From a virus, in IMG/VR virus record IMGVR_UViG_3300022072_000169, positions 1 through 21,097 of that record: a DNA stretch of 21,097 nt, one strand, 5' to 3'. Positions 1 through 5,415 of the stretch are shown in pieces (the first letter of the stretch is position 1; each line of letters begins with the position of its first letter). Below the pieces are notes generated by a model. The model searched no databases. It was not told where the DNA came from and saw only the letters and a program-made list of their open reading frames with translations. Position numbers and translations under genes: made by a program.

Positions 1-290
1 GTGTGATTCCGGCGCCGCTCAGGCCGAGAGATCCGCCCACGGTTAAGTTGTCAGGCAGTGCGGTGATGCCGGTGCCGCTCAGGTAGAGAGATCCGCCAAC
101 GGTTAAGTTGTCAGGCAGTGCGGTGATTCCGGTGCCGCGCAGGTAGAGAGATCCGCCAACGGTTAAGTTGTCAGGCAGTGCGGTGATTCCGGTGCCGCTC
201 AGGTCGAGAGATCCGCCAACGGTTAAGTTGTCAGGCAGTGCGGTGATGCCGGTGCAATCCTGCAGGCCGAGAGATCCGCCCACGGTTAAG
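1..290. repeat. 60-bp tandem repeat array inside the leucine-rich-repeat gene
   Basis: About five units of 60 bp run head to tail with few substitutions. They share the stretch CGGTTAAGTTGTCAGGCAGT (+ strand). The unit near 250-285 carries a 3-bp insertion that keeps the reading frame. Near-identity at DNA level suggests recent duplication or gene conversion, and copy number could change by slippage without a frameshift. Confidence 0.9.
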
Positions 291-385
291 TTGTCACCCT
301 TCAGCTCGAAATCAATTTTATGTTTGTGTAGGTATGCAATCAGTGCATCTTTTGGCGACTCGGTTTTTTGCGTTGCTTTGTTCAT
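1..385 (-). CDS. Leucine-rich-repeat-like phage protein (C-terminus beyond the left edge)
   Basis: The leftward frame is open from an ATG at 385 to the window edge (128 codons). A ribosome binding site (AGGAG) lies about 7 nt upstream of the ATG. A non-repetitive head of about 30 residues, starting MNKATQKTESPKDALIAYLH, leads into tandem 20-residue units of the form LPDNLTVGGSLDLSGTGITA. The unit nearest the head has one extra residue (LGLQDCTGIT). Such units are common in phage and prophage proteins of unknown function and probably fold as a solenoid. At DNA level they are near-identical 60-bp repeats. The gene sits alone, opposite to the lytic genes, with its own promoter (446-474) overlapped by operator-like palindromes, so expression from the prophage or early in infection is likely. 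The role could be host interaction or a lysogenic-conversion protein; I cannot assign one. Confidence 0.8.
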   Translation of the reverse strand, partial: MNKATQKTESPKDALIAYLHKHKIDFELKGDNLTVGGSLGLQDCTGITALPDNLTVGGSLDLSGTGITALPDNLTVGGSLYLRGTGITALPDNLTVGGSLYLSGTGITALPDNLTVGGSLGLSGAGIT

Positions 386-445
386 GCTGGCTCCTGGTTT
401 AATTCGGAGGCTTGCTCCGTGGTGCGTTTTTGCTTTCGATGACTC

Positions 446-474
446 AATATACAACCGAAAGTTGTTTGTGTAAA
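446..474 (-). promoter_or_regulatory. Sigma-70-like promoter of the leucine-rich-repeat gene
   Basis: Read leftward, a -35 box TTTACA (469-474) and a -10 box TATATT (446-451) are separated by 17 nt, a near-consensus arrangement. Transcription would start near 438-440, about 55 nt before the ATG at 385. Both boxes overlap the ACAAC-N5-GTTGT palindromes, which suggests repression by a phage regulator. Promoter activity itself is inferred. Confidence 0.6.
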
Positions 475-489
475 CAACCAAAAGTTGTT
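451..489. promoter_or_regulatory. Paired operator-like palindromes
   Basis: Two inverted repeats of the form ACAAC-N5-GTTGT are present: ACAAC CGAAA GTTGT (451-465) and AACAAC CAAAA GTTGTT (473-489). Their left halves begin 23 bp apart (451 and 474). They also create a perfect 7-bp palindrome, GTTGTTT-N4-AAACAAC (461-478). The same half-sites occur between the divergent repressor and Cro-like genes at 2071-2104, so one regulator may bind both places. Confidence 0.6.
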
Positions 490-573
490 TTATTAAAAAT
501 AATCTAAACTTGCGGCTTGTTGTCGCGTAAATCATTGCTAGTATTTATGAGGGCAAATAAGATCGAGGGCGCA

Positions 574-876
574 ATGGTTTTACCATCTGAGAGATTAAGG
601 CAGCTGCGAGAGGCAAAGCATTCAAGTCAAAAAGCGTTCTGCGCTCATGCGGAACGGGCTGGCTACATCATTGCTCTGCGAAGGTATGGTGCTATTGAGC
701 GAGGTGACGCCAGCCCGTCCGCAGATGAGATAATTAAGATATGCAGAGCAATGGAAATCAGTGCTGATTGCTGGCTGATGGGTGAGTGCGGTGCGACAGG
801 GACCGCAAAGCTTGATGGTGCTGAGCTGGATCTGGTGAGGGATTTGATGCTTAGGCTGATAGCCTTCAGTAGGTGA
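574..876 (+). CDS. Small Cro/C1-type helix-turn-helix regulator
   Basis: A 100-residue protein. The ATG at 574 is preferred because GAGGG lies 5 nt upstream; upstream in-frame starts at 547 (ATG) and 517 (TTG) lack a good site. Residues about 3-70 read as an XRE-type DNA-binding domain: SERLRQLREAKHSSQKAF, then a recognition region around GAIERGDASPSADEIIKICR, and a closing ISADCWLMGE typical of these domains. No oligomerisation or peptidase domain follows, so it is a stand-alone small regulator. It lies divergent from the leucine-rich-repeat gene across the operator cluster 451-489 and may regulate that gene, itself, or both. It could also be a second immunity regulator alongside the repressor at 1629-2003. 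The partner is unknown. Confidence 0.75.
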   Translation: MVLPSERLRQLREAKHSSQKAFCAHAERAGYIIALRRYGAIERGDASPSADEIIKICRAMEISADCWLMGECGATGTAKLDGAELDLVRDLMLRLIAFSR

Positions 877-890
877 TGATTATTGGCGAC

Positions 891-1352
891 CTATCTGGGC
901 TCGCCTTTTGCTGAGACTATTTCAATATTCGTACCCTCCTGAATGTCGCCAACCTCAATTATTACTGTTTTTTCCGCTAACGCGCTTATTTGGTAGCTCT
1001 TTCTGTAGGTCTTGCCGTCTGCTGTTGATGATCCGACCATAAATACAACTTCCGATAGGTCTATCGAGCTATTGCCGTTATAAAGCTTCCCGTAAAATCC
1101 GGCAGAAAAAGCCGAGCTTGTGTATGCGCTGCCAGTTAATCTTAATCTGGCAAGCTGGTCGCCATTCAGGCTAAACAACTTACTTTCCTTTATTGCTAAC
1201 GGAAAGCGAGAGCGGCAGGCTCTGCTAATTTCTATAGCGGCGACATTACTGGTAACCCCTTTCATTGACTTAATAATGCAGTCGTCGTAGGTTTTCGGGC
1301 TGCAGCCCGCAATAAATACGCTTAGCACGATTATGGCTGATCTGTAGTTCAC
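891..1352 (-). CDS. Small lipoprotein, unknown function (possible lysogenic-conversion gene)
   Basis: A 153-residue protein starting at GTG (1352), with AAAGGA upstream. The N-terminus MNYRSAIIVLSVFIAGCSPK is a lipoprotein signal with lipobox IAGC, so the mature protein would begin at Cys17 and be anchored to a membrane. Just after it comes TYDDCIIKSMKGV and, further on, ISRACRSRFP, a two-cysteine helical segment (YDDC...ACR-x-x-FP) found in many small bacterial lipoproteins. The rest looks like a beta-rich domain. It is leftward and single, convergent with the regulator ending at 876, and outside the lytic transcription units. This is the usual position of a gene expressed from the prophage, perhaps for surface exclusion or another envelope change. 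That role is inference only. Confidence 0.7.
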   Translation of the reverse strand: MNYRSAIIVLSVFIAGCSPKTYDDCIIKSMKGVTSNVAAIEISRACRSRFPLAIKESKLFSLNGDQLARLRLTGSAYTSSAFSAGFYGKLYNGNSSIDLSEVVFMVGSSTADGKTYRKSYQISALAEKTVIIEVGDIQEGTNIEIVSAKGEPR

Positions 1353-1555
1353 GGTTAATATCCTTTCTGTAATTAATCTCTTGAATTTATGACTTTTTGG
1401 CGCTTAAGTTGTCATATCTTCCTAAATGGTTGCGCTGCCATGATATTTCCGCTGGAAACGTTGAACCGCGTCACTCTTGCGTGTAAATTTACGCGCCATA
1501 AGGATGCGCCTGGGCTTGACCTTTTGCGTGTGATTACATGGAACATGGAGGCCGT

Positions 1556-1804
1556 ATGCCAGAATTAACAGCTAAAAAAATACTTCTTTCTGCGTGGTTC
1601 GCGCTGGATGGGGCGGAGCAAGAGCAGGTTATGGCTTTGCTGCGCCCTTCCCGTAACCGCCAAGAAGCCCAAGAAGTGCCCGCCTTTCGGCGAGAGTGCA
1701 TCGATCCCAGTGAGCAAGAAGCTCATTTGTCAGCTCATCCTCGATCATGCTGCCTTCGCCGTGCTGAAGCCACGCCTTCCTGCAGGGGTAAAGCTTGCAG
1801 ATAG
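1556..1804 (+). CDS. Small ORF antisense to the repressor 3' end, doubtful
   Basis: An ATG at 1556 has an excellent ribosome binding site (GGAGG, 4 nt away). The first 30 or so residues (MPELTAKKILLSAWFALDGA, then EQEQVMALLR) look like a natural amphipathic helical protein. From about 1650 on, the frame runs antisense to the repressor gene (1629-2003) and the translation becomes rich in Arg, Cys and Pro, as an antisense shadow would be. Either this is a small real gene that overlaps the repressor tail, or it is the intact head of a gene that lost its own 3' end when the repressor module was joined here. Up to 82 residues; no family recognised. Confidence 0.3.
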   Translation: MPELTAKKILLSAWFALDGAEQEQVMALLRPSRNRQEAQEVPAFRRECIDPSEQEAHLSAHPRSCCLRRAEATPSCRGKACR

Positions 1805-2003
1805 AAATAATCTTTTCCTCTCTAGGTATGGACTCACCTTCTAGCCATTTTCTGGACGCCTCTTGCGACACCTTCAGGTCGAGCTTTAGCTGGACCTGTC
1901 TTCCGTCATGCTTTGGCGGGACGCCATAGTGATCAAGCAGTGCGTTAAGCCTGCCTGAGAACGCCTCGCGCGCCTTGTCTCTGTCAAAACTATTTGATTT
2001 CAT
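1629..2003 (-). CDS. Phage repressor, short CI-like helix-turn-helix protein
   Basis: A 124-residue protein from the ATG at 2003. ATG at 2012 and GTG at 2033 are alternatives, and none has a strong ribosome binding site. The head SFDRDKAREAFSGRLNALLD is followed by a helix-turn-helix region with LKVSQEASRKWLEGESIP as turn and recognition helix, then EEKIISICKLYPCRKAWLQHG, typical of phage C1-like regulators. No S24 peptidase/self-cleavage domain is present, so SOS induction through RecA-stimulated autocleavage is unlikely by this protein alone; induction may need an antirepressor or partner. It is divergent from the Cro-like gene, with operators of the form ACAAC-N5-GTTGT between them. The position and orientation match a lambdoid CI. 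Confidence 0.75.
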   Translation of the reverse strand: MKSNSFDRDKAREAFSGRLNALLDHYGVPPKHDGRQVQLKLDLKVSQEASRKWLEGESIPREEKIISICKLYPCRKAWLQHGEGSMIEDELTNELLAHWDRCTLAERRALLGLLGGYGKGAAKP

Positions 2004-2046
2004 GGTTCTCATAATAAAACTTGTTTTAACCACTTACAGTTGAAAG

Positions 2047-2109
2047 TTGACTTTTGTATTGCCTGCGGATACAACTAACAGTTGACATAACAACTATTGG
2101 TTGTAATAT
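2047..2109 (+). promoter_or_regulatory. Rightward early promoter(s) with operators of the lysis-lysogeny switch
   Basis: Two candidate promoters overlap. The first is TTGACT (2047-2052), 17 nt, TACAAC (2070-2075). The second is TTGACA (2082-2087), 16 nt, TAATAT (2104-2109). Operator-like sites are a perfect ACAAC TATTG GTTGT (2090-2104) and an imperfect ACAAC TAACA GTTGA (2071-2085), 19 bp apart, sitting on the -10 of the first promoter and across the second. Repressor bound here would block the early operon. I find no equally clear leftward promoter for the repressor. Confidence 0.6.
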
Positions 2110-2116
2110 GAGGCTT

Positions 2117-2365
2117 ATGAAAACACTTTCACTTAAAGAAATAGTAAAAATTGCAGGCGGCTCAAGAGTTGTAGGTGTCCGCTGCGGCGTTTCCTATCAG
2201 GCTGTTCAGAAATGGATTGCCAATGGCTTGCCGCGCACAGAATTTAGCTCCGAAACTAATTACTCGGCGCTAATAAGCGAGCTTTGCTCGAAGCAGGGCA
2301 GGTCAATTAGTGGAGCTGAAATTCTCGAAATAAGTCGAGCGCTTCTCCTTAATAAGGCCGCCTAG
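2117..2365 (+). CDS. Cro-like / YdaS-like DNA-binding protein
   Basis: An 82-residue protein. The ATG at 2117 is chosen because MKTLSLKEIVKIAGG is the usual N-terminus of this kind of protein; ATG 2108 is an alternative. The domain IVKIAGGSRVVGVRCGVSYQ, then AVQKWIANGLPRTEFS, is a helix-turn-helix of the Cro/YdaS group, in which the second helix carries V-S-Y-Q-A-V-Q-K-W. It is the first gene of the rightward early operon and divergent from the repressor, which is the position of cro. It should compete for the same operators and commit the phage to lytic growth. If the promoter ending at 2109 is used, the transcript would start at or next to this ATG. Confidence 0.7.
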   Translation: MKTLSLKEIVKIAGGSRVVGVRCGVSYQAVQKWIANGLPRTEFSSETNYSALISELCSKQGRSISGAEILEISRALLLNKAA

Positions 2366-2393
2366 CTATCCAAAACCCAAAAGGAGATTAACC

Positions 2394-2639
2394 ATGTACA
2401 GAAACAGAAAGCTTGTTCGTGAAAATGGCATTCGTGTCTACCTCAATGACGTTGAGCAAAAGGAAATTGAGGAAGGCGCAGAGATTGCTAATTCTGAGCG
2501 TGCGACTTTTATGCGCGATGCATCACTTGTTGTTGCTCGCTACTTAAAGCGCTTGTCGGATCAAAACCGTACACCTACCTCTGCGCTTGCTGATATTCAG
2601 GCTCGCCTTGGAAATGATTTTAGATATTGCCTTGCTTAG
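2394..2639 (+). CDS. Small ribbon-helix-helix-like protein, CII position
   Basis: An 81-residue protein with a strong ribosome binding site (AGGAG, 7 nt before the ATG). The N-terminus has a beta-strand-like segment, NGIRVYLNDVEQKEIEEGAE, then IANSERATFMRDASLVVARY. This pattern (a short strand, then helices with an F-M/I-R-D-A motif) is typical of Arc/MobC-like ribbon-helix-helix DNA-binding proteins. It sits right after the Cro-like gene and before a rho-independent terminator and the replication genes, the slot that holds cII in lambda-like phages. It may therefore be a transcription regulator, but it has no sequence resemblance to CII that I can see. Confidence 0.5.
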   Translation: MYRNRKLVRENGIRVYLNDVEQKEIEEGAEIANSERATFMRDASLVVARYLKRLSDQNRTPTSALADIQARLGNDFRYCLA

Positions 2640-2658
2640 TTGGAAGGTTCCGCTGCTT

Positions 2659-2679
2659 GCCCCCGTGTGGGGCTTTTTT
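2659..2679 (+). terminator. Rho-independent terminator between the early regulators and replication genes
   Basis: The stem GCCCC/GGGGC has the loop CGTGT and is followed by six T. It lies 20 nt after the stop of the 2394 gene and 37 nt before the replication initiator. The arrangement resembles tR1 in lambda: readthrough or antitermination would be needed for replication genes to be expressed from the cro promoter. Confidence 0.7.
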
Positions 2680-2715
2680 GTAATTGTTTTAAAGGGGCCT
2701 GTAAGGGTTTTTGTT

Positions 2716-3603
2716 ATGGCTGGCGACTGGATCAAGTTTGAGATCGGAACGTCCGACAAGGCTGAGGTTTGGGCAATAGCTCAGGATTTATCAATTGATC
2801 CTGATGCGGTTGTTGGAAAGCTTCTGCGTGTTTGGGCATGGTTCGATCAACATACCGAAGACGGTAACGCTCCGAGCGTTACCAAAATGCTGCTAGATAG
2901 AAATGTTGGCGTTACCGGTTTTTGTAATTCGCTAATCTCTGTTGGCTGGATGGCAGAAAGTGAAGCTGAGGTATTTCTCCCACACTTTGATCGCCATAAC
3001 GGAAAAACAGCCAAAACCCGCGCCACCACTGCAAAGCGTGTTGCAAGCTTTAAAAATAAAACGCAAGAAAAACAAAAAGGTAACGACAACACTAACGATA
3101 AGGTAACGCCGACACCGTTACCTAAAGAAGAGAAGAGAAGAGAAGATATATCTAATACTAACGTATTAGATTCTTCTTGCTCTGAGCTGTCCAGCTCAAA
3201 GCCAAAAGCTCCACTCGATGACAGCCAAATTTTTATTTCAATCCCGACAAACAAATTCAACACCGAAAGCGAAGAACGCCCGATTACCGAAAACAAAATT
3301 TCTGAGTGGCAAGCGGTTTATCCCGCTGTAGACGTTCGTCAATCGCTCATGCGAATACGAAGCTGGGTTATTAATAACCCAAGCAAGCGCAAGACGTTCG
3401 GCGGAATAAATAAATTTATCGACACCTGGTTGGCAAAGGATCAAAACAGCGGAGGCAGCAATGCAGCAAACCAACAGCATCGTAGCGTTAGTCCAAGCCA
3501 ATACAAGCCTGGGCCTGCCGATCTCGTCAGGGCGCAAGCAAGGCAAGCCTTGGAGTCTCTCGACCGAGAAGCTGGTAATCCTCGCGTTCACCCGACTAGC
3601 TGA
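2716..3603 (+). CDS. Phage replication initiator, O-like
   Basis: A 295-residue protein from the ATG at 2716 (TAAGGG about 8 nt upstream); an in-frame opening extends to 2587 but crosses the terminator, so the longer version is rejected. The N-terminal 100 residues (MAGDWIKFEIGTSDKAEVWA, LRVWAWFDQHTEDGNAPSVT, GWMAE...VFLPHFDRHNGK) form the winged-helix domain of phage replication proteins. A Lys/Asn/Thr-rich linker follows. The C-terminal part, ISEWQAVYPAVDVRQSLMRI, then SWVINNPSKRKTFGGINKFI and DTWL, is the conserved tail of phage initiators. Direct repeats and inverted repeats inside the gene (2863-3170) look like its own origin, as in lambda O. The 3' end overlaps the helicase-loader gene by 143 nt. 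Confidence 0.75.
   Translation: MAGDWIKFEIGTSDKAEVWAIAQDLSIDPDAVVGKLLRVWAWFDQHTEDGNAPSVTKMLLDRNVGVTGFCNSLISVGWMAESEAEVFLPHFDRHNGKTAKTRATTAKRVASFKNKTQEKQKGNDNTNDKVTPTPLPKEEKRREDISNTNVLDSSCSELSSSKPKAPLDDSQIFISIPTNKFNTESEERPITENKISEWQAVYPAVDVRQSLMRIRSWVINNPSKRKTFGGINKFIDTWLAKDQNSGGSNAANQQHRSVSPSQYKPGPADLVRAQARQALESLDREAGNPRVHPTS
2863..3170. other. Candidate phage replication origin with iterons inside the initiator gene
   Basis: The heptamer GGTAACG or its complement occurs at 2863-2869, 2877-2883, 2910-2916, 3079-3085, 3102-3108 and 3116-3122. The first two form a perfect palindrome with 9-bp arms (GGTAACGCT CCG AGCGTTACC, 2863-2883). After the last repeat come four tandem copies of GAAGA (3127-3146), then TATA and a perfect 8-bp hairpin, TCTAATAC TAAC GTATTAGA (3151-3170). 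Iterons next to a purine-rich, AT-rich, easily opened tract inside the O-like gene match the known layout of lambda ori. Function is inferred. Confidence 0.5.
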
Positions 3604-4075
3604 CTTGTTTGGTCACAAGGCTGTTTCGCGTGGACTGGTTATCTACTCCGATGCTGAGCGCGGCATTTACTCCGAATCGTTTGAGCTTTGGTGCCGGAAG
3701 TTGAATGACCTGACCGCTGAAAACTTTAAGGCCGGAATCGCTGGGCTTGAGCAAAAGTCTGAAGACGAATACCGCATTGGCGGAGAGATGTGGCCGCCAA
3801 GCTACGCAGAATTTCGGGCGCTTTGTTTTCCGAACAATAACCGCGATACGCAGGCGCACAAGATTTTCCCGAGAATGCTCGCAATCGAAGATCAAACGCA
3901 AAAAGAGCAGCAGCGGGCGCTTAATATCATTAAATCAAGTGAGCTATTGGCAATGGTTGGCGGCAATCCACAACCAGCTCCTGAGCTAACCGAAAAATCG
4001 AGAGAGTTTGCAAGGCGGCGCTTAGAGCAAGCTAAAAAAATGTTGTCGGAAAAGGGGCCTCAAAAATGCCAGTAA
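3461..4075 (+). CDS. Replication protein P-like helicase loader
   Basis: A 204-residue protein; the ATG at 3461 has GGAGG 5 nt upstream. The core FTRLADLFGHKAVSRGLVIY, then FELWCRKLNDLTAENFKAGI and MWPPSYAEFRALC, matches the phage replication protein P family, which brings the host replicative helicase (DnaB) to the origin. The C-terminus is charged and helical (EFARRRLEQAKKMLSEKG). It follows the O-like initiator, but its first 47 codons lie out of frame inside the end of that gene, far more than the few bases usual at O-P junctions. It overlaps the next gene by 10 nt. The domain call is from pattern recognition. Confidence 0.65.
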   Translation: MQQTNSIVALVQANTSLGLPISSGRKQGKPWSLSTEKLVILAFTRLADLFGHKAVSRGLVIYSDAERGIYSESFELWCRKLNDLTAENFKAGIAGLEQKSEDEYRIGGEMWPPSYAEFRALCFPNNNRDTQAHKIFPRMLAIEDQTQKEQQRALNIIKSSELLAMVGGNPQPAPELTEKSREFARRRLEQAKKMLSEKGPQKCQ

Positions 4076-4347
4076 GAAATACAAGCAAGGCTGCATTCCT
4101 TGAAATTCAAGAAGACAACATTGCGGCTGCGCAGCGAATTCGCATTTTAAATTATGTGCGCAAGCACCCTGGCGTTTCCCGCCGTGAAATTCGCACAGGC
4201 TTAAACCTGTCGATTGAAATGGGTTCTGTCTGCGGTCGCGCTAATGAGCTGCTGAACTCTGGCGCGCTGGTTGAGGGCGGATGCAAGCACTGCCAGCAAA
4301 CCGGTAGATCTGTGAATTTGCTGTTTGTTGCGGGTGATGAGGCATGA
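4066..4347 (+). CDS. Winged-helix protein of the replication/early operon
   Basis: A 93-residue protein overlapping the end of the P-like gene. Residues 20-75, AAAQRIRILNYVRKHPGVSR, REIRTGLNLSIEMGSVCGRA and NELLNSGALVEGG, have the order of a winged helix (helix, HPGVSRREI turn, recognition helix, wing). A short Cys/His stretch CKHCQQTGR follows and could bind a metal weakly. Small proteins of this type are common between replication and nin genes of Pseudomonas-type phages, with no assigned role. It probably binds DNA. Stop and next start share ATGA, so translation is coupled. Confidence 0.55.
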   Translation: MPVRNTSKAAFLEIQEDNIAAAQRIRILNYVRKHPGVSRREIRTGLNLSIEMGSVCGRANELLNSGALVEGGCKHCQQTGRSVNLLFVAGDEA

Positions 4348-4589
4348 GCCCCGAATTCATAAACCATCTAATGACCTGCGAAAAATGCTATGCCCCAGTG
4401 CGCAAGTATTGCCCCGAAGGCCTTGAGTGCAAATTAAATAGTGACGCTGATTTTGTGATGACGCTAAACACTAAAGAGCAGCGCAATACAGCATTGCTCT
4501 CAATGAAAAAGAACAGCCCGGCGCATTACGAAGCGCTGCGGGAAAAAATGAAGGCGCGCTATGCGGCAAAGCGAGTGGAGGCAGCATGA
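4344..4589 (+). CDS. Small zinc-binding-like phage protein
   Basis: An 81-residue protein with its start in an ATGA overlap. Four cysteines (12, 15, 23, 29) in MTCEKCYAPVRKYCPEGLEC form a C-x2-C-x7-C-x5-C pattern likely to hold zinc. The motif CYAP-x2-KYC-x2-G recurs in small proteins of phages and mobile elements. The C-terminal half is a charged helix (YEALREKMKARYAAKR). No function is known to me. Its coupling to both neighbours suggests it belongs to the early DNA-metabolism operon. Confidence 0.55.
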   Translation: MSPEFINHLMTCEKCYAPVRKYCPEGLECKLNSDADFVMTLNTKEQRNTALLSMKKNSPAHYEALREKMKARYAAKRVEAA

Positions 4590-4918
4590 TAAACATAGAG
4601 GCAGTGAGACTGCGGAAAGAGGCGATAAATAAGCGCAAGGCTGAATTAAGGCGAGTTCAGCGGATGCAGGCTAAGGCTGCAAAAATTCTCGAAGCTAGGA
4701 CGGCGGTGATTGGCAAGGTATCGCGCTCACCGCATAAGATTTTGCCTGCTGAGTCGAGGTCGGCATTTTCGCGTGAGGATGCGATTGTTTTTGGTCGCGC
4801 AGTATTGCCGTTTAACCAGGTGCTGGGGTGCTGGTACAACGCGGCAGGCGTGAAGTTTTTTCAGCGTGAGCGCGCAGAGCGTCATGCAATGAAAATGCAC
4901 AGGGCAATCGTTCAGTGA
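4586..4918 (+). CDS. Basic hypothetical protein of the early operon
   Basis: A 110-residue protein starting in an ATGA overlap. The first 45 residues are a strongly basic helix (LRKEAINKRKAELRRVQRMQ...). The second half includes FNQVLGCWYNAAGVKFFQRE and a His-rich tail. I recognise no family. The high Lys/Arg content suggests nucleic-acid binding, but this is inference. The next gene begins with GTG inside its stop (GTGA). Confidence 0.5.
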   Translation: MINIEAVRLRKEAINKRKAELRRVQRMQAKAAKILEARTAVIGKVSRSPHKILPAESRSAFSREDAIVFGRAVLPFNQVLGCWYNAAGVKFFQRERAERHAMKMHRAIVQ

Positions 4919-5415
4919 GCATTTCCGACACTGTAACGCTGATAGCTAACAGTGAAGCGGCATTCGAGGCCTCTGTGATTGAGGCTCGCGCGATGTGGAA
5001 AGAAAAGCGCTATTTGCGCATGCGCCTATCTACCTGCAAAAACAGGACGCTTGATCAAAACGCGCTGTGGCCAACACTGTATAAACGGATAAGCGAAACA
5101 AGCGGCGATGGTAGCGCGGCGAATATTGGTGAGGTTCGCGCTTACTGCAAGCTGATTATTGGTGTGCCTATTTTGCGTCGTGATGACGAACAGTTTGAGA
5201 AGGGCTGGAATAGATACTTCGCAAGCAGAAGCTACGAAGAGCAGATTTATTTGATGAGCCCTAATCCTCTATTTGGTGTTGATGGCTTCCCTGTTACGCG
5301 CTTACTGAGCACAAAGCAAGGCGCGGAGTACACAAACGAGATAGATCGGCATTACGCGCCCCATGGTGTTTATTTTGGAGATTTGCTAAGTGAACGCAAA
5401 AGCAAGAATAAGTAA
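4915..5415 (+). CDS. NinB/Orf-like recombination protein
   Basis: A 166-residue protein from a GTG in a GTGA overlap. The segment LRMRLSTCKNRTLDQNALWP followed by TLYKRISE is the hallmark of the NinB family (RTLDQN-x-x-W), single-strand DNA-binding recombination mediators that replace RecFOR functions in lambda-like phages. Downstream, IGEVRAYCKLIIGVPILRRD and LMSPNPLFGVDGFPVTRLLS are typical of the longer NinB-like variants of other proteobacterial phages. The position between replication genes and a RusA-type resolvase fits a nin-like recombination block. The family assignment rests on the one motif. Confidence 0.55.
   Translation: MSISDTVTLIANSEAAFEASVIEARAMWKEKRYLRMRLSTCKNRTLDQNALWPTLYKRISETSGDGSAANIGEVRAYCKLIIGVPILRRDDEQFEKGWNRYFASRSYEEQIYLMSPNPLFGVDGFPVTRLLSTKQGAEYTNEIDRHYAPHGVYFGDLLSERKSKNK

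Noticed and set aside
1-290. Regular repeats suggesting a CRISPR array
   Set aside because: The units are contiguous 60-bp copies with no unique spacers, and they translate in frame as LPDNLTVGG-type protein repeats.
168-473. Plus-strand open frame across the repeat region
   Set aside because: It is the antisense of the leucine-rich-repeat gene, and its end overlaps that gene's promoter and operators.
2587-2715. Longer start of the replication initiator
   Set aside because: It runs through the terminator at 2659-2679 and gives a hydrophobic head not seen in this family; ATG 2716 starts the conserved domain.
2847-3296. Minus-strand open frame inside the initiator gene
   Set aside because: Ser/Leu-rich translation typical of an antisense shadow of a Lys/Asn-rich coding region; no start signal.
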